This document shows, piece after piece, positions 1 through 7,743 of a DNA stretch of 15,036 nucleotides. The DNA comes from Stramenopiles sp. TOSAG23-6 (Eukaryota > Sar), in the NCBI GenBank assembly GCA_900128565.1, contig LT636130.1, forward strand, positions 1 through 15,036, written 5' to 3'. Every line of letters begins with the position of its first letter. The first letter of the stretch is position 1. The notes beneath the pieces were generated by a model that saw nothing but the letters and a program-made list of their open reading frames with translations, was not told the origin of the DNA and ran no database searches. Position numbers and translations under genes: made by a program.

Positions 1-55
1 TACAAAATTTCGTACGAAAAAAAAAATAAATTTGAAATTCATAATGAAAACGTAC
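1..55 (-). mobile_element. Introner IE0 (partial, cut by window edge)
   Basis: Sense strand starts GTACGTTTTC and carries ATGAATTTC, then the TTCGTACGAA palindrome. The CTAAC motif and 3' end lie outside the window. It interrupts the FMO-like gene after codon 231 (phase 1). The 2 bp on the 5' side are GA; the partner copy cannot be seen. Confidence 0.85.
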
Positions 56-852
56 TCTTTGTTGTTGTATTTGGTATACTATCAAACTGTCTATGACAAA
101 TATAAACAGCACTAGCGCCCCCCACAGAGAAAATTTCTCTTGAAATGTCAATGGATGACGGTCCAGCGCCTAATACAACAATTCGTTTACCTTTATGTAT
201 TTTGGAAAAATATTTCAAAAAAAATCTAAAAAAATTGTTAGGTACAAATTTTCGTATGAAAAATAAATTCGAAATTGAAAAAAAAAATAAAACATACATA
301 TTCTTTAGGTGTGTCATATGCAATTGAGTGCTTTACAGTAAAGGTGCAAGTATCTCTTCCAGGGATTGACGGTTCGTAGGGCACTTGAAAGTGACCATTC
401 GCAATAACAATTGCGTCAAACACCTCAGTGTTCTCCTCTCCTTCTTGTGACTTTGTTTTAACTCTCCAACAAGTTGAGTCGTTTGGACAACTCTCTTTTC
501 GTGCAGTGCTAACATTGGTTACACGTGTACCAAGTGAGATACACGACAATAAGGAATGTGTTTTTGCGTAAGATTTAAGGTAGTTAGCAACGATGTTGTG
601 ACCAACGAAACTTTTTGTACACTCTGGAAAAGGACTCCCCATGAAAGCCATTATCTCCTTTGGCAGATTCGTCTGTAAATTTTGATACATTGCTTGACCA
701 GCAGAAGAGCCGTGGTTCCATACTCCACCTACACTTTGCTCTGCTTCGAAACACTTTACACAAACTCCTGCTTCACGAAGACGTCGTACAGCAGAAAGGC
801 CTGCAGCTCCCGCGCCAATGACTGCCACATTTGTAGAGGTGATCTTTTTCAT
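56..852 (-). CDS. FMO-like flavin monooxygenase (partial, 3' end beyond window)
   Basis: Class B flavin-dependent monooxygenase type enzyme, expected to use FAD and NADPH to oxygenate a soft nucleophile; the substrate is unknown. Seen: an N-terminal FAD Rossmann motif (VAVIGAGAAGLSAVRRL, residues about 8-24), a VGGVW segment, the IVIANGHF stretch matching the family's ATG/NGH region, a degenerate FMO signature around KHSIAYDTP, and a second dinucleotide motif VVLGAGPSSIDI for NADPH. Exon 1 is 298-852 and exon 2 is 56-194. Removing introner IE1 with one AT duplicate joins ...PKEY to KGKRIVV in frame, exactly where FMOs continue. Exon 2 ends at introner IE0, which the window edge cuts. The start at 852 (MKKITSTN) was chosen because it sits just before the Rossmann strand; the frame stays open to 1029, so an N-terminal extension is possible. 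Divergent from the scaffold gene. Confidence 0.85.
197..297 (-). mobile_element. Introner IE1 (intron of FMO-like gene)
   Basis: 101-bp element with sense termini GTATGTTTTA and CCAAAATAC, a TTTTCATACGAAAA hairpin and GTACCTAAC. It is flanked by AT on both sides (195-196 and 298-299). Excision with one AT gives GAA TAT AAA GGT, phase 0. Using the internal AG after the T-run instead would add about ten codons and then a TAA. Confidence 0.93.
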
Positions 853-1087
853 AGTATGATAAAAATATCGTTGAAAAGAAGAACAATCTGATTGTCCAGA
901 GTGTGGCCAACACAATTCTTGTTTTGACTCGAGAGAGAGAAAAAACGTATCAACCGTTAACCGTTGAATTTGTTGAAACTTCATCAGTGCCGCGTGATAT
1001 ACAAGCAAGTAGTTTTGTAGGAGAGACAATGCTACATTTAACGAGACAATAAAGTTTTACTCATAGTTTGTAACAAATATAGACGCA
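853..1087. promoter_or_regulatory. Divergent promoter gap, FMO-like / scaffold
   Basis: 235 bp between two divergent start codons, so it must contain both promoters. I see no convincing TATA box or shared motif. Part of it stays open in the FMO frame and could encode an N-terminal extension. Confidence 0.45.
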
Positions 1088-4000
1088 ATGGGTAATGAAT
1101 TCTCCTCCAAAGAAGAAGCGCTGAGAGATGCTATCATAGACTCGTCACATCCAAGAACACATTTTACTGAAATTGAGGCGCGGAAACTTTTGTTTCGGTT
1201 TAACCAGCTGCGCAAGACTAAAGTTGATGTAAAAACAGGAATAATGACACAAAAACCAAGTCATCCTAATTCAAAGGAAAAGAATAAATTAAGACTTTTC
1301 TCAAAGAAGAAAAAAAAGCTGGAAAAAGACGAAGAGGGAAAGATTGATGTTTCAGACTTGACTAAACTTTCACTAAAAAACATCAAAGTCAGTGTTTTCC
1401 ATACAATGCCTGAGTTAGCTACAAATCCATTTGCGCAATTCTTATTAGATGCATATGCATCAAAATTAGGCAACTTAGAGAGTATATCACCACAATTAGA
1501 TATTAGATTAGATTTACCATTAGAAGCAACGGTAACTGTGTCAAAATTAACAAAAAAATGTTGCCCTGATCTTCTTGGTAGGGCTATTTTACTTCTGTCT
1601 TTACCAGAAGAGATAAGTGAAAAAAAAGGAGGTGCTGTTAGTTGGTCATTGCAAAGAGCTAGGATTTTGCCTGGAATGATTTTGGTAATGATCAATGATA
1701 TTGATATTAGTGAACTCGAGCACGTTGATGCTTTAGAAATTCTTGTAGAAGCTAGTGAAGATTTGAAAAGAATTCAAAGACAGCGAAATTCGGGTATTAC
1801 TGAAGGTTTGGGAGACTCTCGACACGTTTCTACCGAAGGTAAAACGAAAACCGATGTTCATTATATAAAACTTGTCTTTAGACCGGCTCGAAAGCATTAT
1901 GATTTAGTTTGGGACAATGCAGAACCATCCACAGAAGAGAAGCAGCTCATAGACTCCATTGCTGTAGTACAAATCCCACCATGTCAGATAGAAATAGGTG
2001 CCGACCTCATTCCTGGCGAGGGTGACATAGGTGCCACAGTCCGTGATATTATTGCATTGCCTGGAGGTCGACCCTCTCCGCTAAAGAAATTTCGTGAAGT
2101 AGAGAAGGGTATGCATGTCTTTCAGATGAATGGTCAAGATTTATCCACAAAAAGTTATGATGCAATTATGAAGAAACTTAAAGATCCAAATAATTGTAAA
2201 GATGGAAGGACAATAATTTTCAGGGATATGCCAAAGGAAGAAAGTGAAAGTGAGAGTGAAAGTGAAAATGAATTTGATAGAGTTGCGAGAAAAGAAAAAG
2301 AAGAATTAGAAGAAAAAGAAAGGCGTCGTCAGGAGGAGATAGAAGAAGAAGAAAATATGGGCAAGAAAAAGAAAAAGAAGAAAAAAAAAGTTAAAAAGCC
2401 AAAGGAATTGACCGAGAAGCAAAAGAAGAAAAAGAAAATCAAAGAAGAAAAGGCGGAAGCAAAACGATGGAAAAATTTAAAGCCTGCGGAAAAACGCGCA
2501 GAAAAGGAAGCAGCAAAAAAGCTTGAAGATAAAAAGGCAATACAAAAGCGAAATAAGGAAAAAATAAAGCGTTCACACAGGAATAAAGTCATACTCTTAC
2601 TTCCACACGGTCCTATCGGGGCTCGTTGGGAGGCTAACGATGCTGGTAACGCAGCAGTTCTTGAGGAATACATATTACCTGAAGATGAACCAACTAGCGA
2701 AGAAGATATCGAGGAAACAAATATAGAAGGGAAAAAGAGTGAGAAAGATGAAGAAGAAAGTGAGAAGAATTTAGTCGAAGATGCAAAAACAGAAGAAGAT
2801 GCAAAAACAGAAGAAGATGCAAAAACAGAAGAAGATGGAAAACCAGAAGAAGATGGAAAAGAAAAGAAGAAGAAGAAGAAAAAGAAAAAGGAAAAGAAGA
2901 AAAAGGCGAAGAAGAAATCCAAAAAAGAGCTCAAAGAAGAAGCTCGAATAGAAGCTCTTAAGAAAAAGCGAGCTAAGCGCAAGAAAAGGGAAAAGGCAGA
3001 GCGCAAGGAAGCTCGTCGACTACGTCGTTTAGAACCAAAAATATCAAATCTAGAAAATATAGCAAATGGGTCAATCGATATCGGTTGGACTTTACAATAC
3101 ATAAATTATAAATCAGTCGTCGAAACACCCTTTTCCACTGTAATGGAAATGCTCGACGAGTTAGAAGAATGTTCAAAAACATTGATTTTTCATCCTTCTT
3201 TAGTAAAGAGGCATCCTCACATGACCAAGATATATTATGCACATATAAGTGAAGGACGTGCCGAGAGTGGTGCGGGGCCTCCAGAAGTCACTATTAATTT
3301 GCCAAAAGGAGAGCATGGCTTAAATCTTCGAGCAAACTTTGATGGATTGGCAGCAGTCGTGGAGAGTGTAAACAGTAAAACTTGTCAGCTGTCGGCAGAA
3401 GAACAAAGTAAAATTATACATTATACGATTTCAGAATTTATATGTGGAAATGTTCGTTTAGACTGTACACAAATGCTTTTTAGTGAAGTTCTTGGTGTAA
3501 TAAATCTCAATAGTGGTGAATTTCGAACTCTTAAACTAGAAAATTTAACTCATGGGTTGAAACTACCTGGAATCGACCCTGAAGTACTCGCAGATAGATG
3601 GACAGATGACGAGAAAGCCATAGGAAAGTTATTTCAAATTTTAGATACTAAAAATGAAGGTGTAATTAGAAGACGAGCAGCGGCTAAACTTATGATACAG
3701 CTTGGTTGTTCCAAAGATGATGTGGAGATGCTAATGATTCCTTTTGCAGAAAATAAAGAGCAATTAATGAATATGGGCGATTTTCAGGAACACATGTCAA
3801 AGATGACAGAATATAATATGAAACATCCATCAGAACTATTTGAAATGTTACAAAGTCGCATTGATGGAAATGTTGATACATTGAACTTTGAGCAGTTTAC
3901 AAATTTCTTATCTACTTTTCACAGTCTAGCAAGCCCACAAGAGAAATTTAACATGTTCTTTTGGCTTCTAGACTATGATGACTCGGGTTCTGTTCAACCA

Positions 4001-4249
4001 GATGATTTGTTTGTGTTTATCAAACGAATTATGGGAGTTGGTTGTATGAGCGATAATCAAGTAGAGCATGTTGTTTCTGAATTTGAAAAGGCAGTAGTTA
4101 AATTGGGTTTGGCTAAATATCCCGATAAAGTGTCCTTACGAAAATCCGAGTTGGCTCAAACTGGATTAATTGATATAGAGAAAGATCTTGCTCGAAGAAT
4201 GACTTTAGGATCATTTGTAGCTAAAAAGTCCAAAGCCAAAGAAGCGTAA
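1088..4249 (+). CDS. EF-hand protein with PDZ-like repeats, likely N-myristoylated
   Basis: 1053-residue single-exon protein, probably a calcium-responsive membrane-associated scaffold (inferred). The N-terminus MGNEFSS has Gly2 and Ser6, fitting an N-myristoylation signal. Three segments resemble PDZ domains: about 143-267 (LPGMILVMINDIDI, ending KLVFRP), about 290-382 (KGMHVFQMNGQDL, ending TIIFRDMP) and about 499-703 (VILLLPHGPIG, ending TLIFHPS). The third is split by a Lys/Glu-rich insert at about 530-650. A possible fourth lies near 732-760. Another Lys/Glu-rich linker spans about 383-498. The C-terminal third is calmodulin-like: a canonical EF-hand loop DYDDSGSVQPDD at 962-973 and a degenerate one at 853-864. 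The start matches the myristoylation context. It has no introner despite its length. No orthologue is recognised by name. Confidence 0.85.
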   Translation: MGNEFSSKEEALRDAIIDSSHPRTHFTEIEARKLLFRFNQLRKTKVDVKTGIMTQKPSHPNSKEKNKLRLFSKKKKKLEKDEEGKIDVSDLTKLSLKNIKVSVFHTMPELATNPFAQFLLDAYASKLGNLESISPQLDIRLDLPLEATVTVSKLTKKCCPDLLGRAILLLSLPEEISEKKGGAVSWSLQRARILPGMILVMINDIDISELEHVDALEILVEASEDLKRIQRQRNSGITEGLGDSRHVSTEGKTKTDVHYIKLVFRPARKHYDLVWDNAEPSTEEKQLIDSIAVVQIPPCQIEIGADLIPGEGDIGATVRDIIALPGGRPSPLKKFREVEKGMHVFQMNGQDLSTKSYDAIMKKLKDPNNCKDGRTIIFRDMPKEESESESESENEFDRVARKEKEELEEKERRRQEEIEEEENMGKKKKKKKKKVKKPKELTEKQKKKKKIKEEKAEAKRWKNLKPAEKRAEKEAAKKLEDKKAIQKRNKEKIKRSHRNKVILLLPHGPIGARWEANDAGNAAVLEEYILPEDEPTSEEDIEETNIEGKKSEKDEEESEKNLVEDAKTEEDAKTEEDAKTEEDGKPEEDGKEKKKKKKKKKEKKKKAKKKSKKELKEEARIEALKKKRAKRKKREKAERKEARRLRRLEPKISNLENIANGSIDIGWTLQYINYKSVVETPFSTVMEMLDELEECSKTLIFHPSLVKRHPHMTKIYYAHISEGRAESGAGPPEVTINLPKGEHGLNLRANFDGLAAVVESVNSKTCQLSAEEQSKIIHYTISEFICGNVRLDCTQMLFSEVLGVINLNSGEFRTLKLENLTHGLKLPGIDPEVLADRWTDDEKAIGKLFQILDTKNEGVIRRRAAAKLMIQLGCSKDDVEMLMIPFAENKEQLMNMGDFQEHMSKMTEYNMKHPSELFEMLQSRIDGNVDTLNFEQFTNFLSTFHSLASPQEKFNMFFWLLDYDDSGSVQPDDLFVFIKRIMGVGCMSDNQVEHVVSEFEKAVVKLGLAKYPDKVSLRKSELAQTGLIDIEKDLARRMTLGSFVAKKSKAKEA
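2777..2866 (+). repeat. 18-bp coding tandem repeat
   Basis: Five units of 18 bp encode repeats of the type EDAKTE/EDGKPE. The first three copies are identical at the base level and the last two diverge. They lie within the charged insert that splits the third PDZ-like segment of the scaffold protein. Exact copies suggest recent slippage or unequal exchange. Confidence 0.9.
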
Positions 4250-4433
4250 GAGTAAAAATATACAAATGCGTACGGTTAAGTAAAAGATGGAGAATATACA
4301 ATACAATGATAGTAAACCAAAGAATACGATTTAATATTTATCGAATGGTTGGAGGACTTCAAGATCTCAAACGCAACAAAATATTTACCATTTACTTTAT
4401 AATAAATAAAAAGTGACAGTACATCAATCATAT
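4250..4433. other. Convergent 3' intergenic gap
   Basis: 184 bp of AT-rich sequence between the tail-to-tail scaffold and ArgRS genes. An AATAAATAAA run at 4401-4410 could serve as the scaffold gene's polyadenylation signal. No gene is seen. Confidence 0.5.
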
Positions 4434-7400
4434 TTATAGTTTATTTACAGGAGGTACACCTAACAAATGCAAACCAGTTTGAAGTGTAACTAATGTATCT
4501 CTGCACAACGCTAATCTAAAATCTTGCCGGGAATGATTAATGATTCGTTCATTGCTATAAAAACTATGAAATAAAGTAGCTAAACGAAACAAATAATTGC
4601 ACAGTAAATGTGGGGTTAGTTCAGCGACAACTGCATCAATCACTTCAGGAAACTGCGATATAGCGAGAGCAACTTGCCTTTCTCGCATATTTAGATGATC
4701 GACAGATTTCGTGTCATTGGTTGTTGTATCGAAGAAGTTGGATACGTCGCCACTGTGTTCACTACGGGCAAATATGGAATTTATTCTTGCACATGCATAC
4801 AATAATGATACTGACGTGTTTCCTTTACTCTCCATCATCCGCGTTACATCCGCTGCATAATCACTTTGTCGATGATGAGATAATTCAAAGTAACGTAAAG
4901 CGCCTTGCATTAATGCATCTGCTGATTCCATAACAAGTTGGTTCGAATTGCATTCATTCATGTCATCCTTCTGAATTGACCGTTCTACAGTGTCTAAAGC
5001 AACAGAATGAACTTCAGACAAAAGCGACGAGAGAGTAGGTACATTTCCATCTCTAGAACTCAATGTATTTTGGAAAAATATTTCAAAAAATATTTCGTTA
5101 GGTACAAAATTTCGTACGAAAAAAAAATTCAAATTTTCAAAAAAAATAAACATACATTTTCGATCATCTTTCCCTTTAACAAGACCGAACGAAACATGTT
5201 CTAATGAAGGAAGACCAAATTTGTTTGGTGAAGCTTCTAACCAACCAGCTAGCTTAGCAACATGAAATAAATTTGAAAAGTGCTTTTTTTGACTAGAATC
5301 GACAACGTATATGTATTTTGGAAAAATATTTCAAAAACAAAAACTAAAATTTGTTAGGTACAAAATTTCGGAACNAAAAAAAAATCNAANTTNAAAAAAA
5401 AAGAAAACGGACATGATTCTATCGTATGCAGTTTGGTTGATTAGAGTATTGTTATTAGGAATGCTTGTACGGTCGATTTCACTGCCTAAACCTAAACGGT
5501 ACGAATTGTGAAAAAATATTTAAAGAAAAAAAACGTTAGGTACGAAATTTCGTATGAAAAAAAAATTAAATTGAAATTCATATAAAAAATACACCTTAAA
5601 GCAGCTAGATCAGTTGTTGCATATAGATGAGTAGTATCACTCTTTTCAATTATCATTGGTGGCTGTTCTTCATCTTTTCTACCCTCAGTACTATTTTTAC
5701 AATCTTTATTATTCATTTTCCGGTGTTTTTTTTTTCTTCTATTATTATCTAATTTATTTGTTTCATTTGCAAAATAATCTCCAGCAATTACTAGAGCGGC
5801 ATCCTGATAAGATAACAAACCAGAAGTATTCAAATCAGCAATCATCTCAGAGATTAATGGAGCATAAACAGATTCACCCAGTTCCTCCGCAACAACATGT
5901 ATTTTGGAAAAATATTTCAAAAAAAAATCGTTAGGTATAAAATTTCATACGAAAAATAAATTCGAAATTGAAAAAAAATAAAACATACATCTAGTCTACT
6001 AAAAATATCATGAAATCCTTTACGACTTGCAGTACACAACTGTAACCATGAGTGTCGGATACTTCCTACTCTATTGTCATCGTATTTTGAGCTGTTTTGA
6101 AGAGCGCGGAGAACTTTGGAAACTTTTTCCTTAAATATGGGATCATTATCCGCACGTGTATTTTGGAAAAATATTTCAAAAAAAAATCGTTAGGTACAAA
6201 ATTTCGTATGAAAAAAAAAATTCGAATTTGAAAAAAAAATAAAACATATGTTCTTTTGATGCAGTATAAAAGGAACTCAATTCGGCTGGAGTAGGTAAAA
6301 TTGTTTCTGTCTCAGTCATTTGATTTTTCATGAATAAAGGTTGCCTATCTTCAGGAAGATCATGAATAAACGCAACTACCATTGCAATTGGAGTACCCCA
6401 GTCACCAACATGACTTACCCGAGTGACTTTATTCCCGGAAAACTCTAGAATTCGTGCAAGTGTATCACCAATGACAGATGACCGTAAGTGCCCGACGTGC
6501 AATTCTTTACTCATATTGGGTGATGCAAAATCTAGTAAAATATTTTTAGAGTTTTGGTCAATCGGTTCAACAACTTTTTGTTTCAAAGACATTTCCGGAT
6601 TCCTAATTTTCAAAAGCATTGCAATTGCTTCATCTTTTTCTTTTTTCACCTCATCACTAATATCCAATGATCGTAATTGCTTTAACTTACTTTTTATTTT
6701 ATTTACCTTCTCGACATTTTCATGCTCATACGGGCAATGTCGACACTCAGAACCACAACAAGTACCACGATTTTTATGAAAGAAACTTGTCAACACTTGA
6801 AAACCAGTCATTGGATCTATATACGAACTTTCTTTACTATTACACGCATTTTCGTGCAATAATTGAATTTCTGGGGACAGCAAAGCTTTCTTTTGTGTTC
6901 TAGTCGTGTCAGGTACTCTGGGTCTGGTAGGAATCATTTTACTTACATTATTCGAACTCCATAATGAGAAAGAAACTTTCGATTTATATGAAAGCAACCA
7001 TGGATCATCTATGTATATATTAATAAATCCAGGCCCAGAGACTTCTACCTTTGATATACACGGATCCGCACATTGTCTTATGTTTGTAGCGAGTTCATTT
7101 GCTATGTCCTGAGGTCGACGTTTTTCTAATGAAGCTAATCCAAGAGCAGTGTTGCACTGATAATCCGCATCAGTATTTCCATTTGCAAGTGATACTCTAG
7201 AGGCATGAATATCAGTATCAGCAGAACTAACACGTCGTAACACACCAACTCCACCCGGAGAAGATGAATTGAGTGCTTGTTTGACTATAGAGCGGAGGTG
7301 TGACAGGATAGACGTTGGAAGTTGTATTGATTTGCAACTACTTGAGCTTTCCGTTTTGATGCACCTACGCTGACGAAATAAAATATGCTTTACCCTAATT

Positions 7401-7435
7401 CGACTAACATGAGACAACGAACTACTCAGAAACAT
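4434..7435 (-). CDS. RARS: Arginyl-tRNA synthetase with internal DUF5522-like domain
   Basis: Class I synthetase charging tRNA-Arg. Six exons: 6250-7435, 5989-6155, 5593-5896, 5413-5500, 5156-5310 and 4434-5062. Removing five introners, each with one 2-bp duplicate, gives an unbroken 842-residue frame. Domains: Arg-rich presequence (about 1-30), suggesting organelle or dual targeting; Add/Arg_tRNA_synt_N domain ending VEVSGPGFINIYI (about 45-145); a foreign insert with a DUF5522-like module (about 183-242); catalytic core with HVGH (HIGH-type, 313-316); YATTDLAALRYR; the KMSKS-equivalent loop SSRDGN (635-640) following HVSFGLVKG; and a DALR anticodon-binding domain starting near YFELSHHRQSDY. 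The C-terminus LLGVPPVNKL is typical of the family. A Lys/Asn-rich insert precedes the IIEKSD segment. Introns fall in phases 1, 0, 1, 2, 1. The start at 7435 is the first ATG in frame. Confidence 0.96.
5065..5155 (-). mobile_element. Introner IE2 (ArgRS intron 5)
   Basis: 91-bp element, GTATGTTTAT to CCAAAATAC, with the perfect palindrome TTTCGTACGAAA and GTACCTAAC. AT duplicates lie at 5063-5064 and 5156-5157. Excision joins KDDRK to LSSRDGN inside the KMSKS-equivalent loop, phase 1. Confidence 0.95.
5313..5412 (-). mobile_element. Introner IE3 (ArgRS intron 4; contains N bases)
   Basis: 100-bp element, GTCCGTTTTC to CCAAAATAC, with GTACCTAAC. N bases at 5375, 5387, 5390 and 5393 mark unresolved sequence. 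AT duplicates lie at 5311-5312 and 5413-5414. Excision gives D-R-I-I-Y-V-V, phase 2. Confidence 0.93.
5503..5592 (-). mobile_element. Introner IE4 (ArgRS intron 3)
   Basis: 90-bp element, GTATTTTTTATATG to TTTCACAATTC, with GTACCTAACG. The 2-bp duplicate is GT in sense (AC on the plus strand at 5501-5502 and 5593-5594). Excision restores the conserved LAALRYR, phase 1. Confidence 0.94.
5899..5988 (-). mobile_element. Introner IE5 (ArgRS intron 2)
   Basis: 90-bp element, GTATGTTTTA to CCAAAATAC, with ATACCTAACG. AT duplicates lie at 5897-5898 and 5989-5990. Excision gives SRLDVVAEELGES, which aligns without gaps to the family's LDV..EE.GES segment. Phase 0. Very similar to IE1 and IE6. Confidence 0.95.
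6158..6249 (-). mobile_element. Introner IE6 (ArgRS intron 1; no 5' GT)
   Basis: 92-bp element starting ATATGTTTTA where sister copies have GTATG, and ending CCAAAATAC. Duplicate is AC in sense (GT on plus at 6156-6157 and 6250-6251). Excision gives SKERADNDPIFK, the family's expected spacing (SK-x-R-x-D-x-DP). No register of the duplicate provides a GT start. Confidence 0.92.
6716..6889 (-). other. DUF5522/C1orf53-like domain inside ArgRS
   Basis: Residues about 183-240 of the ArgRS. A helical lead (LSPEIQLLHENAC) precedes YIDPMTGFQVLT, then a His-Lys-Asn-Arg-Gly stretch and the Cys cluster CCGSECRHCPY (C226, C227, C231, C234). This order matches the small DUF5522 proteins, including human C1orf53, as I recall them. 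Domain function is unknown; the Cys/His cluster suggests metal binding (inferred). It lies in the same exon as the HIGH-type motif, so it is not a splicing or assembly join. Confidence 0.82.
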
Positions 7436-7743
7436 TCTAGTCAATGCTACAATGCTTTGCGAAATAGAATACTAATAGCGACGATGCCGACCTAGCTACT
7501 TCTAGCAGTGCAGGTGTACTCTTACGTGTAGGTTAGTAAAATTAGCTAGGCTAGTCGTAGTACTAGTTTCTGTTGTGACACAAACACGCGTGATGATTGC
7601 AACAAGTCAGTTCGAAACTCTTCTTCCTCTAGAAGTACTGCATATAGGTACTACTAGCTAATAGTTATAGATTATCGCTACTATATTTTGACCCCCTTGG
7701 ACTACTTACATTCATTCAATATAGATACAGGTGTTGCATAGTT
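7436..7743. promoter_or_regulatory. Divergent promoter gap, ArgRS / PPR
   Basis: 308 bp between divergent start codons, so it should carry both promoters and 5' UTRs. It is less AT-rich and less homopolymeric than the introns, with several CTAG/GCTAG-containing words between about 7490 and 7665. No TATA box, RNA gene or repeat was recognised. Confidence 0.45.

Noticed and set aside
210-235. AG inside the T-run of IE1 as a 3' splice site
   Set aside because: In the required phase the following bases read through about ten codons and then hit TAA before the conserved KGKRIVV segment.
853-1029. Upstream extension of the FMO-like frame as the true start
   Set aside because: The extra residues match nothing in the family, and the ATG at 852 lies immediately before the FAD motif. 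Kept only as a possible leader.
2329-3102. Long minus-strand open frame rich in Ser and Phe
   Set aside because: It is the antisense shadow of the Lys/Glu-rich linkers in the scaffold gene; it has no domain and only low complexity.
6400-7112. Plus-strand open frames opposite ArgRS exon 1
   Set aside because: They overlap a strongly conserved synthetase frame and show no recognisable protein features.
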